Shown here piece after piece: positions 1 to 7,628 of a DNA stretch of 36,564 bases. Within the stretch, counting starts at the first letter, position 1. The number at the start of each line of letters is the position of its first letter. This DNA comes from Chloroflexota bacterium (lineage in GTDB: Bacteria > Chloroflexota > Limnocylindria > P2-11E): positions 1 to 36,564 of the forward strand of contig JACPOT010000083.1 of assembly GCA_016191385.1 (NCBI GenBank). The letters run 5' to 3'. Below the pieces are notes generated by a model. The model made no database searches. It had not been told where the DNA came from and worked only from the letters and a program-made list of their open reading frames with translations. The translations under genes and the position numbers were made by a program.

Positions 1-195
1 GAGGATCGTCAGGCCGAAGGCGGCGGCGATCGCGATCCCTCCCGCGCGAGGTGTCGGCGCGAGATGGATGCGGCGGCCGCCCGGGACGTCGAGGATCTCG
101 AGGCGGTGCGAGAGCGCGACGACGACCGGACCGGCGGCGAGCGCGAGGAGGAAGGCGAGCAGGGTCGACCCGACGAAGAGGACGACGACGGTCAT
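1..195 (-). CDS. WecA/TagO-type undecaprenyl-phosphate sugar-1-phosphate transferase, N-terminal part
   Basis: Only the first 65 codons are inside the window; the gene runs off the left edge. The ATG at 195-193 overlaps the upp stop as ATGA. The N-terminus is one hydrophobic transmembrane helix (about residues 1-24) followed by the family signature LEILDVPGGRRIHLAPTPR and then GG at the start of the next membrane segment. This matches the D-x-P-x-x-R-x-x-H-x-x-PTPR-x-GG pattern of MraY/WecA glycosyltransferase family 4, which move a sugar-1-phosphate from a UDP-sugar to undecaprenyl phosphate at the inner face of the membrane. Actinobacteria and Chloroflexota often carry such a gene after prmC/tsaC and before the ATP synthase operon. 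Whether it is WecA, TagO or another member cannot be told from this fragment. Confidence 0.85.
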   Translation of the reverse strand, partial: MTVVVLFVGSTLLAFLLALAAGPVVVALSHRLEILDVPGGRRIHLAPTPRAGGIAIAAAFGLTIL

Positions 196-812
196 CCGGT
201 CCCGAACTGCCGGTCGCCGGCGTCACCGAGGCCGGGGACGATGTAGCCCTTCTCGTTGAGGCGGTCGTCGAGCGCGGCGACGTGGATGGGGACGTCGGGA
301 TGCGCGTCGGACAGCGCCTTCACGCCCTCGGGTGCGGCGATGAGGCCGACGTATTTGATGCGCTTCGCGCCCCACTTCTCGAGGACGTCGATCGTCGCGA
401 CCGCCGATCCGCCCGTGGCGAGCATGGGATCGAGCACGAGGCACACCTGCACGGTCGCCTCGGTGGGGAGCTTGTTGTAGTACTCGATCGGCCGCAGCGT
501 CCGCTCGTCGCGGAAGAGGCCGATGTGCCACACCTGCGCCTCCGGCATGAGCGAGAGCGCAGCCTCCACCATCCCGATCCCGGCGCGCAGCACCGGGACG
601 AGCCCGACCTTCTCCCGAAGGCGCGAGCCGGTCCACGGCGCGAGCGGCGTGTCGACCTTGCGGTCCTCGAGAGCGAGATCGGCCGTCGCCTCGTAGAGCA
701 CGAGCGTCGCGATCTCATGTACCAGGCGGCGGAACTCGGGCGGCGGCGTCGTGGTGTCGCGGAGACGCGTGAGCTTCTCGCGGACCAGAGGATGCCGCGA
801 GACGTTGATCAC
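192..812 (-). CDS. upp: uracil phosphoribosyltransferase
   Basis: Salvages uracil: uracil + PRPP gives UMP + diphosphate in the cytosol. The 206-residue product is the family's usual length. It carries the PRPP-binding loop DPMLATGGS at about residues 128-136, the conserved VPVLRAGIGM stretch at about 73-81, and the C-terminal uracil-binding block GYIVPGLGDAGDR near the end. The start is GTG at 812-810, chosen because GTGA overlaps the glyA stop; the gene's own stop overlaps the next gene as ATGA. It is the fifth gene of a minus-strand operon and is probably translated by coupling. Context fits: GlyA supplies one-carbon units and RpiB ribose phosphate for PRPP. Confidence 0.95.
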   Translation of the reverse strand: MINVSRHPLVREKLTRLRDTTTPPPEFRRLVHEIATLVLYEATADLALEDRKVDTPLAPWTGSRLREKVGLVPVLRAGIGMVEAALSLMPEAQVWHIGLFRDERTLRPIEYYNKLPTEATVQVCLVLDPMLATGGSAVATIDVLEKWGAKRIKYVGLIAAPEGVKALSDAHPDVPIHVAALDDRLNEKGYIVPGLGDAGDRQFGTG

Positions 813-1808
813 GCGCGCGCGTGCTCGCGCGTGATGCCCGGGACCGGATAACGCGCGGTGAGCTCGAGGACCTCGGCCGCGATCGACGCGAGAGCGGCTT
901 CGTCGCCCTTCGAGCGAAGGGTGCGGGCGATGAGGGCGCCGATGCGCTTCATCTCCGCCTCCCTCATGCCGCGCGTCGTCACCGCGGGTGTCCCGACGCG
1001 GATGCCCGAGGCGATCGCGGGCTTGTTGGTGTCATAGGGGATGGTGTTCTTGTTGACGGTGATGTTCACGGCGTCGAGCGCTTTCTCCGCGTCGCGGCCC
1101 GTCGTTCCGGCCGCGCAGCGTCTTGTGCGTCGTCGTCGTGACCACGTGCGAGTGCGGCACGGGGTTCGGATGCTCGCCGGCCGCGACGAGCCCGGCGAAG
1201 TGGGCCATGTCGGTGACGAGCAAAGCGTCGACCTCGTCGGCGATCTCGCGCAGCAGCCGGAAGTCCCAGAAGCGGGGGTACGCGGTGGCCCCGGCGACGA
1301 TCACGCGCGGCCGGTGCTCGCGTGCGAGCGAGCGGATCTCGTCGTAGTCGAGCGTCTCGGTATCGCGCTTCACGTGGTAGGGGATGAACTTGTAGAGCTG
1401 CGCGGAGAAGTTCACCGGCGACCCGTGCGTGAGGTGGCCACCCTGGTCGAGCGCGAGGCCGAGGAACGTGTCGCCCGGCTTCGCGATCGCCGCGTACGCG
1501 GCCATGTTGGCCTGCGCGCCGGCGTGCGGCTGCACGTTGGCGTGCTCCGCGCCGAAGAGCGCCTTCGCGCGCTCGATCGCGAGCGTCTCGGCGACGTCGA
1601 CCCACTCGCAGCCGCCGTAGTAGCGCTTGCCTGGGTAGCCCTCGGCGTACTTGTTGGTGAGGACGCTGCCGACAGCCTCGAGAACGGCCGCGCTCGTGTA
1701 GTTCTCGGAGGCGATGAGCTCGATCTTCTCGACCTGGCGCTGCTCCTCGTTCCGCATCGCGGCGTACAGCTCGGGATCCGTGTGCTCGACGTGCGACAGG
1801 TCGGTCAT
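809..1808 (-). pseudogene. glyA: serine hydroxymethyltransferase, broken by an internal deletion and frameshift
   Basis: GlyA converts serine + tetrahydrofolate to glycine + methylene-THF with PLP. The start at 1808 (ATG) has a good GGGAGG ribosome site and overlaps the rpiB stop as ATGA. The first 233 residues are normal and end just after the PLP-lysine motif [11 protein letters not shown] different reading frame then resumes at [19 protein letters not shown] and runs to the normal C-terminus at 809. The join lies at about 1103-1110. Roughly 85-90 residues of the large domain are missing compared with the usual ~415-420, and the frame changes by one base. Because glyA is normally indispensable, an assembly error or strain mixture is as likely as true decay. 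Translation as given would end in an unrelated tail near 1032. Confidence 0.9.
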
Positions 1809-2257
1809 GTCCTGACCTCCCTTTTCTCCAGCGCCATGATCTGCTCGCGCCGGCGGGCGTGGCGACCGCCTTCGGGCTTCGCGCTCATATAGGCGTCCAC
1901 GATGCTCTTCGCGACCTCGCTGCCGATCACGCGCTGGCCGAGCGTCAGCAGGTTCACGTCCACGTGCGAGACCGCGTCGCGCGCCGACCACTCGTCGGTC
2001 ACGACGGCGGCGCGAACGCCCGGGATCTTGTTGGCCGCGACGGCCGGGCCGATGCCGGAGCCGCAGCAGAAGATGGCGCGCTCGACCTTCCCGCTTGCGA
2101 CCGCGTGAGCCAGCGGCACGACGATGAGCGGGTAGTCGTCGTCACCCGTCCGCGCGCCGTCGAAGTCCACGACCTCATGACCCTGAGCCTTGAGGTGCTT
2201 CCCGAGGATGTCGCGCAGCTCGACGCCGGCATGATCCGAGGCCATCCCGACCTTCAT
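1805..2257 (-). CDS. rpiB: ribose-5-phosphate isomerase B
   Basis: Interconverts ribulose-5-phosphate and ribose-5-phosphate in the pentose phosphate pathway. The 150-residue product opens with [16 protein letters not shown], the phosphate/sugar site of the RpiB/LacAB family (Asp8, His9). It has the active-site cysteine region FCCGSGIG at about 63-70 and the conserved KIPGVRAAV and [11 protein letters not shown] blocks. The ATG at 2257 overlaps the tsaC stop (ATGA), and its own stop overlaps the glyA start (ATGA), so it sits in the middle of a coupled operon. A lysine/arginine-rich tail after about residue 130 is ordinary for the family. A catalytic role as a LacAB-type isomerase cannot be excluded but the neighbours favour RpiB. 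Confidence 0.93.
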   Translation of the reverse strand: MKVGMASDHAGVELRDILGKHLKAQGHEVVDFDGARTGDDDYPLIVVPLAHAVASGKVERAIFCCGSGIGPAVAANKIPGVRAAVVTDEWSARDAVSHVDVNLLTLGQRVIGSEVAKSIVDAYMSAKPEGGRHARRREQIMALEKREVRT

Positions 2258-2850
2258 GCGGCCGCGTCCCGGAGCGCCTGCTCGATGTCGCGCGCGGCGA
2301 TCGCGCCCTCGCGAAGGATCGTGACCACAGGTCCGCTGCAGTCGACGATCGTCGACGGAACGCCGCCGGGCGTGCGCCCGCCGTCGAGGATCAGCGAGAT
2401 GCGGCCGTCGAGCTGCGCGATGACCTCCTCGGCCGTCGTCGCGTCGCGCTCGCCCGACAGGTTCGCGCTCGTCACGGGCAGGCCGCCACCGCTCGCCGCG
2501 ATGAGCCGGCGCGCGACGTCGTTGGCCGGAACGCGAAAGGCGAGGGTCCCGCGGCGCGGGGCGACGAGGACGATCGTCAGCGGCCCGGGCCAGTAACGCG
2601 CCGCGAGGATGCGCGCTGACGGCGTGACCATCGCGCTGGCCTCGAGGTGAGATGCGTCGGAAAGCATGACCGGGATGCGTTTGTCTTTGGGCCGGCCCTT
2701 CACCTTGTAGAGGTCGCGAATGCGATCGTGAGCGACGGCGAGGCCGTAGACCGTGTCGGTCGGGAACGCGATGACCTCGCCGCGCGCGAGCGCCGCCGCG
2801 GCTTCTTCCACCGCTCCTCGCGCGTTCGCGTCGAGGAGGCGCGTCTTCAC
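2254..2850 (-). CDS. tsaC: L-threonylcarbamoyladenylate synthase (TsaC/Sua5/YwlC)
   Basis: Makes threonylcarbamoyl-AMP from threonine, bicarbonate and ATP, the first step of t6A modification of tRNAs reading ANN codons. The 198-residue length fits the single-domain YrdC/TsaC form. Visible motifs are FPTDTVYGLA at about 29-38, the KGRPKDKRIPVML nucleotide-binding stretch with its KxR pattern, WPGPLTIVL, and the serine-rich GLPVTSANLSG near residue 140. The GTG start at 2850 overlaps the prmC stop as GTGA, and the stop overlaps rpiB as ATGA; this fixes both ends. No C-terminal Sua5 domain is present. Confidence 0.93.
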   Translation of the reverse strand: MKTRLLDANARGAVEEAAAALARGEVIAFPTDTVYGLAVAHDRIRDLYKVKGRPKDKRIPVMLSDASHLEASAMVTPSARILAARYWPGPLTIVLVAPRRGTLAFRVPANDVARRLIAASGGGLPVTSANLSGERDATTAEEVIAQLDGRISLILDGGRTPGGVPSTIVDCSGPVVTILREGAIAARDIEQALRDAAA

Positions 2851-3701
2851 GGTCGGATGATACCGACGACGCGCGGTGCGCCCATGAGATCGAGGTGCAC
2901 GTGCGTGTTCGCACCGAGCGCTTCGCTCAGCATCGCGGAGAGCGGGTCGACCTGAGGCGGATCGCACTCGAAGAACGCCGCGCCTCCGCGCTCGAGCTTC
3001 GCGGGAAGCTGCGCCACACAACGCCGAATGAGGTCGAGGCCAGCGGGTCCGGCGAAGACCGCGACGCGCGGCTCGAAGCGCAGCGACGTTCGCTCCGCGG
3101 TGAGCTCGTCGACCGCACGCTCGGTGAGGTATGGGAGGTTCGCGACCACGAGGTCGACAGGCCGCTCCAGCGGATCCAGCAGATCGCCCAGGCGCAGGTC
3201 GATCCGCCCAGCCAACCCGTGGGCGGCGGCGTTCAGCGCCGCGACCTCGAGCGCGTCGGCGGACACGTCGGTCGCGACGATGCGCACGCGCGGCTGGTGG
3301 ACGGCGATGGCGACGGCGATCGCGCCGGATCCCGTTCCGACGTCGACGACGCGAGTGCGCTCCGTGGCATCGAGGTACGCGATGGCTGCTTCGACCAGGA
3401 CCTCCGTCTCCGGTCGCGGGATCAGCACGCGATGGTCGACGACGAAGCGCAGTCCGAAGAATTCCTTGAAGCCACGCAAATAGGCGATCGGCTCGCCCTC
3501 GCCGCGGCGCTCGACAAGCTCGTCGAGGTCGCGTTGCTGCGCGGGGTCGAGCGGAACGTCGAGGTGGGCGTAGAGCTGCTCCCGCGAGATCCCGCAGACG
3601 TGCGCGAGCAGCAGGTCCGCGTCGAGGCTCGCGGTGGGATCGTCCATCTCGCGCAGCCGCGCCGTCGCCCGCGCGCGCGCCTCGCCTCGCATCACGCGCA
3701 T
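2847..3701 (-). CDS. prmC: peptide chain release factor N5-glutamine methyltransferase
   Basis: Methylates the glutamine of the GGQ motif in release factors RF1/RF2 using S-adenosylmethionine. The 284-residue protein has the family order: a helical N-terminal domain (about 1-90), the linker motif LIPRPETEVLVE at about 93-104, the SAM loop VDVGTGSGAIAV at about 119-130, and the substrate motif near 188-191. That motif reads NLPY rather than the common NPPY. It is the first gene of the minus-strand operon; the usual upstream partner prfA is absent, and a plus-strand gene starts 11 bases away. The ATG at 3701 was taken as the start; a second ATG three codons on is also possible. Confidence 0.92.
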   Translation of the reverse strand: MRVMRGEARARATARLREMDDPTASLDADLLLAHVCGISREQLYAHLDVPLDPAQQRDLDELVERRGEGEPIAYLRGFKEFFGLRFVVDHRVLIPRPETEVLVEAAIAYLDATERTRVVDVGTGSGAIAVAIAVHQPRVRIVATDVSADALEVAALNAAAHGLAGRIDLRLGDLLDPLERPVDLVVANLPYLTERAVDELTAERTSLRFEPRVAVFAGPAGLDLIRRCVAQLPAKLERGGAAFFECDPPQVDPLSAMLSEALGANTHVHLDLMGAPRVVGIIRP

Positions 3702-3706
3702 ATCCT
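3701..3706 (+). promoter_or_regulatory. -10-like hexamer TATCCT before the 3713 gene
   Basis: TATCCT lies six bases before the GTG at 3713, with no Shine-Dalgarno sequence in between, so the mRNA probably starts at or next to the start codon (leaderless). It overlaps the beginning of the divergent prmC. The same pattern recurs before other genes in the window. Confidence 0.5.
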
Positions 3707-3712
3707 CGCCCC

Positions 3713-4723
3713 GTGGCGCTCCCCGTGACGGGCGAGGACATCGTCGCCGCGCGGCGCATCGTGGACCGCTACCTTCCGCGGGCGCCGCTGGAGCGCTCCC
3801 CCCTCCTCTCGGGTGAGCTGGGAGCCGAGATCCACCTCAAGATCGAGACCTTCAAGCCGACACGCACGTTCAAGGTGCGGGGCGCGCTCAACAAGGTCGC
3901 TTCCCTCGACGAACGCGCTCGCGCGCGCGGGGTCGTCGCGGCGTCGGCGGGGAGCCACGCGCAGGGGGTCGCGTATGCGGCCTGGGCGCTCAGCGTGAGC
4001 GCGACGGTCGTCATGCCCAACGAGGTCTCGCCCACGATCGTCGGTGTCTGCCGCGCGTACGGCGCGACGGTGCGGCTCGAGGGCGACCTCTACGACGACA
4101 CCCTTTCCCTTGCCCACCGCATCGAAGAGGAAGAGGGGCGCACGTTCGTCCATCCCTATGCGGATCCGCTCATCGTCGCGGGTCAGGGCACGATCGGGCT
4201 CGAGATCCTCGAAGAGCTCCGCGACGTCGACGTGGTCATCGTCGCCGTCGGTGGCGGCGGCCTCATCTCGGGCATCGGCCTGGCGATCAAGGCACAGCAG
4301 CCCGGTGTGCGCATCGTCGGTGTCGAGCCCGAAGGAGCCGACGCTTTCGGCCGATCGCTGCGCGCAGGCCGGCCCGTCGTGCTCGACGAAGCGCACAGCA
4401 TCGCGGACAAGCTCGTCGTGAAGACCACGAGAGACCTGAACGTGGAGATCGGCCGTGCCGTCGTCGACGACATGGTCACCGTGACCGAGACCGCCCTTGC
4501 GGACGCGACGTACGAATACCTGGACCGCCTTTCTCTCATGGTCGAGCCCTCCGGCGCGGCGCCGCTGGCCGCGCTGCGCAGCGGGAAGGTCCGCGTGGCC
4601 GGGAAGCGCGCCGTCCTCGTCCTCAGCGGCGGGAACGCCGCGCCTGCCATGTTGGCCAAGATCCTGTCCGATCGGACCAGCGACGTGAGTCGATCGGGCA
4701 TCGAGGAGAGCGCTCCGGCCTGA
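3713..4723 (+). CDS. threonine/serine dehydratase family PLP enzyme
   Basis: A fold-type II PLP enzyme of the threonine ammonia-lyase/serine racemase group, expected to deaminate threonine to 2-oxobutyrate (or act on serine). The Schiff-base lysine is Lys54 in TFKVRGALNK; the substrate-carboxylate loop is SAGSHAQGVA (about 80-89); the PLP phosphate loop is GGGGLISG (about 177-184); and SGGNAAP closes the cofactor site near the C-terminus. At 336 residues it is the short catabolic type without a regulatory ACT domain. The GTG start at 3713 is supported by a TATCCT box just upstream. It is divergent from prmC. Whether it is biosynthetic (ilvA) or degradative (tdcB-like) cannot be decided from sequence alone. 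Confidence 0.85.
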   Translation: MALPVTGEDIVAARRIVDRYLPRAPLERSPLLSGELGAEIHLKIETFKPTRTFKVRGALNKVASLDERARARGVVAASAGSHAQGVAYAAWALSVSATVVMPNEVSPTIVGVCRAYGATVRLEGDLYDDTLSLAHRIEEEEGRTFVHPYADPLIVAGQGTIGLEILEELRDVDVVIVAVGGGGLISGIGLAIKAQQPGVRIVGVEPEGADAFGRSLRAGRPVVLDEAHSIADKLVVKTTRDLNVEIGRAVVDDMVTVTETALADATYEYLDRLSLMVEPSGAAPLAALRSGKVRVAGKRAVLVLSGGNAAPAMLAKILSDRTSDVSRSGIEESAPA

Positions 4724-4769
4724 TCGCGATCGATCCGCGTCCATAACCTGCATCGGGGACGCGCTGCAA

Positions 4770-4775
4770 TAACAT
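4770..4775 (+). promoter_or_regulatory. -10-like hexamer TAACAT upstream of the 4806 gene
   Basis: TAACAT stands 30 bases before the TTG start at 4806. Unlike the leaderless cases, a strong GGGGAGGG ribosome site (about 4789-4796) follows it, giving a short leader. A second candidate, TAACCT, is at 4744-4749. Confidence 0.35.
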
Positions 4776-4805
4776 TCGTCGCTCAACGGGGAGGGCGATC
4801 GTCTC

Positions 4806-5765
4806 TTGAGCTCCTGGCGCGCGTTGCTACGTGGCGATCCATTGCCGTGGCTGCTCGAGAAGCGCGACCCCTCCGTGCGCGCTATGGCCCTTCGCAACAT
4901 CTTCGACAAGAGCGCGCGCGATCCGGAAGTGCGCGAAGCCGCCACACGAGCGATGAGCTCGCCGCCTATCTCCACGATCCTCCACCGGCAGAAGCCTGAC
5001 GGCCGCTGGAACGGTGGTGAGATGTACGCGCCCAAGTACACCGGTTCGCACTGGTCGATGCTCCTGCTCAGCGAATACGGCATCGAGGGCTCCGACCCGC
5101 GCGTCCGCCTGGGTGCTCGCCGCATCCTCGAGGATCTCGGCGCCGGCAAGGCCAAGATGGAGTGGGCGACCGAGCGCGACCACGGCGTGTCGTGCTTCTT
5201 CGCCAACGTCGTGCGCTACGTCGCCACCGCCGGCTATGGAGCGGACCCCCGCCTCGAGCCCTTCGTCCAGCGGCTGGTCCGGGACGCGAAGAAATTCGAC
5301 GCCGCCTGCTTCATCAACAACGAGCAGCCCTGCGCCTGGGGCTACGCCCGCCTGGTGTGGGGCCTCGCGGCGCTCCCGGAGGCCGTGCGCACGCGCGAGG
5401 TCGAGCGCGCCATCCGCCGCGGTGTCGAGTTCCTGCTCACGTACCGGCCGGAACGCGGCGACTACCCCGCCCCGTATGGGGCGAGCCACCTCTGGCGCCA
5501 GCTGAGCTTTCCACTCTTCTACCAAGCGGACGTCCTCTTCGTCCTTCGTGCCCTCGACGCCGCCGATGCGCTCGACGACCCGCGCGCGCAGTCGTCCATC
5601 GCCTGGCTCCTCGCGCGGCAGGACGAGCGCGGCCGCTGGGGCGGCCGCGCGCCATACGCGGATCGCATGCCCTCGAAGATCGACGGCAGCAAGTGGGTCA
5701 CGCTGCAGGCCATCACGCTCCTCAAGCACGCCTTTCCCGGCCCGGTGGGGGCACAGGGGGCATAG
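4806..5765 (+). CDS. terpenoid-cyclase-fold (prenyltransferase/squalene-oxidase repeat) protein
   Basis: A soluble 319-residue protein that appears to form an alpha/alpha toroid, the fold of squalene cyclases, prenyltransferase beta subunits and related proteins. Two QW-like repeat signatures are visible: QKPDGRWNGG at about residues 62-71 and RQDERGRWGG near 270-280, each followed by an aromatic-rich helix pair. There is no DxDD or DCTAE catalytic motif, so true cyclase activity is not supported; a binding or housekeeping role is possible. The TTG start at 4806 was chosen for its strong GGGGAGGG site about ten bases upstream. The TAG stop lies in an ATAG overlap with the next gene, inside a short hairpin (5754-5773). 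Confidence 0.7.
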   Translation: MSSWRALLRGDPLPWLLEKRDPSVRAMALRNIFDKSARDPEVREAATRAMSSPPISTILHRQKPDGRWNGGEMYAPKYTGSHWSMLLLSEYGIEGSDPRVRLGARRILEDLGAGKAKMEWATERDHGVSCFFANVVRYVATAGYGADPRLEPFVQRLVRDAKKFDAACFINNEQPCAWGYARLVWGLAALPEAVRTREVERAIRRGVEFLLTYRPERGDYPAPYGASHLWRQLSFPLFYQADVLFVLRALDAADALDDPRAQSSIAWLLARQDERGRWGGRAPYADRMPSKIDGSKWVTLQAITLLKHAFPGPVGAQGA

Positions 5766-6769
5766 CCCCCCTGCTAGAGGAACTGAGACCGCTTCCCATT
5801 GCCCGACTGAGGACGGGTGAGGGCCGCGAATGCAGCCTTCCGGCGTGCCTCGCTGCCGCCTCCGGAGCCGAGTACGACGACCTCATGGGCGCGAGCGGCG
5901 CTGCTTTCACCGCCGCCATCGACCTCGACACCTGGGATCCGCTCGCGGCAGCACCGCTCGACGACGCCACGCTCGGTCGCGCCGCCCGCGCGGCCGGTGT
6001 GCGCACCGATCGCGTGACGCCTCCCTTCGACGAGGAGATGCGCGAGCTCGTCCTGGACCGGGTACAGGGATCGCTCGAGGCGAAGCTCGCTCCGCTCATC
6101 CAGGGAGCCGTCGGCCCCGCCGAGTTCGGGCTGATCGTCGGGCTAGCGGAGCGAGCGGCGAGGCCGCAGGCCGAGCGCGAAGAGCAGGTCGAGAAGGGGC
6201 CGACCTTCCTGCTCAGGACGTACTTCGACCGGGGCGAGGAGCCGACCCGGGCGGGCTGGGAGGTGTTCGCGGGACCCGGCCAGGGCGAGCCGGTGTTCCT
6301 CGATCGCGCGGAGAAGCCGCCTCGCGAGACGCTGGCCCGGGAGGCCGTCGTCCTCGCGTGCGAAAGCGCGGATGCCAGCGACGCGACCCTGCGAGCTTGG
6401 CTCGCGGCACTGCGCGACGAGGCGCGATGGACGGACGCGAAACACGGCGGCGTCGCCGCCTACGCTGACCACGCGATGCGCACGATCCTCGCGGACAAGC
6501 GGCGGTCGGCCGCGCGATACCTGCGCTCCGTCCGCGGGTCGCTGCCGCCGCGGGCGGGCGGCGACGTGCTGCGGGCGGCGGAGGCGTATGGGCACGTCGC
6601 CGACGCCGCGGATCGCGCCGGCGCCGGCGCGTTCGATCCGGCGATCGCGCTGCGGTTCATCGAGGGCGGCCAGCGCCGCGCGTGGGCCAACCTTCTCGAA
6701 GGTGCCATCGCTCACGAGACCGAGGCGCATGAAGCGCTGCGCTCGGCACGCGCGGCCCTGCGGGCGTGA
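5762..6769 (+). CDS. BtrH N-terminal-like protein of unknown function, probable AUA start
   Basis: The N-terminus is clearly coding well before the first in-frame ATG at 5884: it reads EELRPLPIARLRTGEGRECS and continues to YDDLMGASGAAF, which resembles the start of BtrH-N/cysteine-peptidase-like proteins (an early Cys in a GxEC setting, then a [LM]MGxSGxAF block). No ATG, GTG or TTG exists in this frame between the preceding gene and 5884. The neatest start is ATA at 5762, which overlaps the upstream TAG as ATAG. The C-terminal two thirds are helical, with a conserved-looking GGQRRAWANLLEGA segment near residue 310. The stop overlaps uppP as GTGA. Function is unknown; the BtrH-like assignment is from pattern memory only. 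Confidence 0.6.
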   Translation: MAPLLEELRPLPIARLRTGEGRECSLPACLAAASGAEYDDLMGASGAAFTAAIDLDTWDPLAAAPLDDATLGRAARAAGVRTDRVTPPFDEEMRELVLDRVQGSLEAKLAPLIQGAVGPAEFGLIVGLAERAARPQAEREEQVEKGPTFLLRTYFDRGEEPTRAGWEVFAGPGQGEPVFLDRAEKPPRETLAREAVVLACESADASDATLRAWLAALRDEARWTDAKHGGVAAYADHAMRTILADKRRSAARYLRSVRGSLPPRAGGDVLRAAEAYGHVADAADRAGAGAFDPAIALRFIEGGQRRAWANLLEGAIAHETEAHEALRSARAALRA

Positions 6770-7563
6770 GCGATCTCGCGATCGCCACGCTCCTCGGCCT
6801 CGTTCAGGGACTCACCGAGTTCTTGCCGGTCTCATCGACGGCGCATCTGGTGATCGCCGAGAAGCTCTTCCATCTTGACCCCGAGCGCTTCGGCCTCACG
6901 TTCGACGTCGCGGTGCACCTCGGCACCGCGCTCGCGGTGCTCCTCTACTTCGCGGGGACGTGGATCGGCCTGGTCCGCGACGTCTTCTCCGGACGCTGGC
7001 GGCTGCCGCTTCTCGTGGTCGTCGGCACGCTGCCGGCCGCGATCGCCGGCGTCCTCTTCCAGTCCGCGGTGGAGGACCAGCTGCGCGACGTGCGCGTGGT
7101 CGCGGCCGCGCTCGTGATCGGTTCGCTCGTTTTCCTCGCCGCCGAGCGGATGGCGACGCAGCGCGTGGATCTCGCGCGCATCGGCTGGGGCACGGCGATC
7201 TTCATGGGCGCGGCACAGGCCATCGCGCTCATCCCCGGCGTCTCGCGCTCGGGGATCACGATCTCCGCGGGTCTCGCCGCCGGCGTCCAGCGGATCGACG
7301 CCACGCGGCTCAGCTTCCTCCTGGCGACGCCGGTGATCATCGGGGCCAGCGCCAAGACGCTCCTCGACGCCCGCGATGCCAGTGGCCTGCTCGCGGAGCC
7401 GCAGCTGGCGGTCGCCGGGTTCATCGTGTCGTTCGTGTCCGGGTTCTCGGCCGTCGCGTTCCTCGTGCGCTTCCTTCGCGCCCACTCGCTGAACTGGTTC
7501 ATCCCCTACCGGCTGCTGCTCGCTGCCGCATTGCTCTTGGCGGCGTTCCTCGGGGTGGCGTGA
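6766..7563 (+). CDS. uppP: undecaprenyl-diphosphatase
   Basis: Integral membrane phosphatase that recycles undecaprenyl pyrophosphate to the monophosphate lipid carrier for cell-wall synthesis and gives bacitracin tolerance. The 265-residue protein has the BacA/UppP signatures: LGLVQGLTEFLPVSSTAHL at about residues 10-28 (catalytic Glu and the PVSST loop), the histidine-containing VAVHLGTALAV, and IPGVSRSGITISAG at about 156-169. About seven to eight hydrophobic helices are evident. The GTG start at 6766 overlaps the preceding stop as GTGA. With the WecA-like gene, NagZ and MurQ it is one of several cell-envelope genes in the window. Confidence 0.95.
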   Translation: MSDLAIATLLGLVQGLTEFLPVSSTAHLVIAEKLFHLDPERFGLTFDVAVHLGTALAVLLYFAGTWIGLVRDVFSGRWRLPLLVVVGTLPAAIAGVLFQSAVEDQLRDVRVVAAALVIGSLVFLAAERMATQRVDLARIGWGTAIFMGAAQAIALIPGVSRSGITISAGLAAGVQRIDATRLSFLLATPVIIGASAKTLLDARDASGLLAEPQLAVAGFIVSFVSGFSAVAFLVRFLRAHSLNWFIPYRLLLAAALLLAAFLGVA

Positions 7564-7598
7564 GCAGCAGCGGATCGAAGTCCAAGAAGGGACACTGA
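7560..7598 (+). CDS. possible 12-residue coupled peptide
   Basis: A GTG at 7560 overlaps the uppP stop as GTGA, the same arrangement used by real genes here, and opens a 12-codon frame MSSSGSKSKKGH ending in TGA at 7596-7598. The peptide is small, serine-rich and basic. It may be a coupled microprotein, an unimportant reinitiation site, or chance. The next gene starts 30 bases on. Confidence 0.25.
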   Translation: MSSSGSKSKKGH

Positions 7599-7628
7599 GC
7601 GTCTGATCACATCGATAGCGAGGACAAC

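Noticed and set aside
1041-1892. A long plus-strand ORF opposite glyA
   Set aside because: It is the antisense shadow of GC-rich coding sequence; the minus strand has a recognisable GlyA and operon overlaps.
5162-5761. The upstream part of the long plus-strand frame that begins at 5162 and runs to 6769
   Set aside because: It overlaps the well-supported 4806-5765 gene; the translated segment before 5762 is Arg/Ala/Gly-rich shadow sequence and real coding begins near 5762.
5754-5773. The hairpin as a transcription terminator
   Set aside because: It has no T-run and lies between genes that overlap and are likely co-translated.
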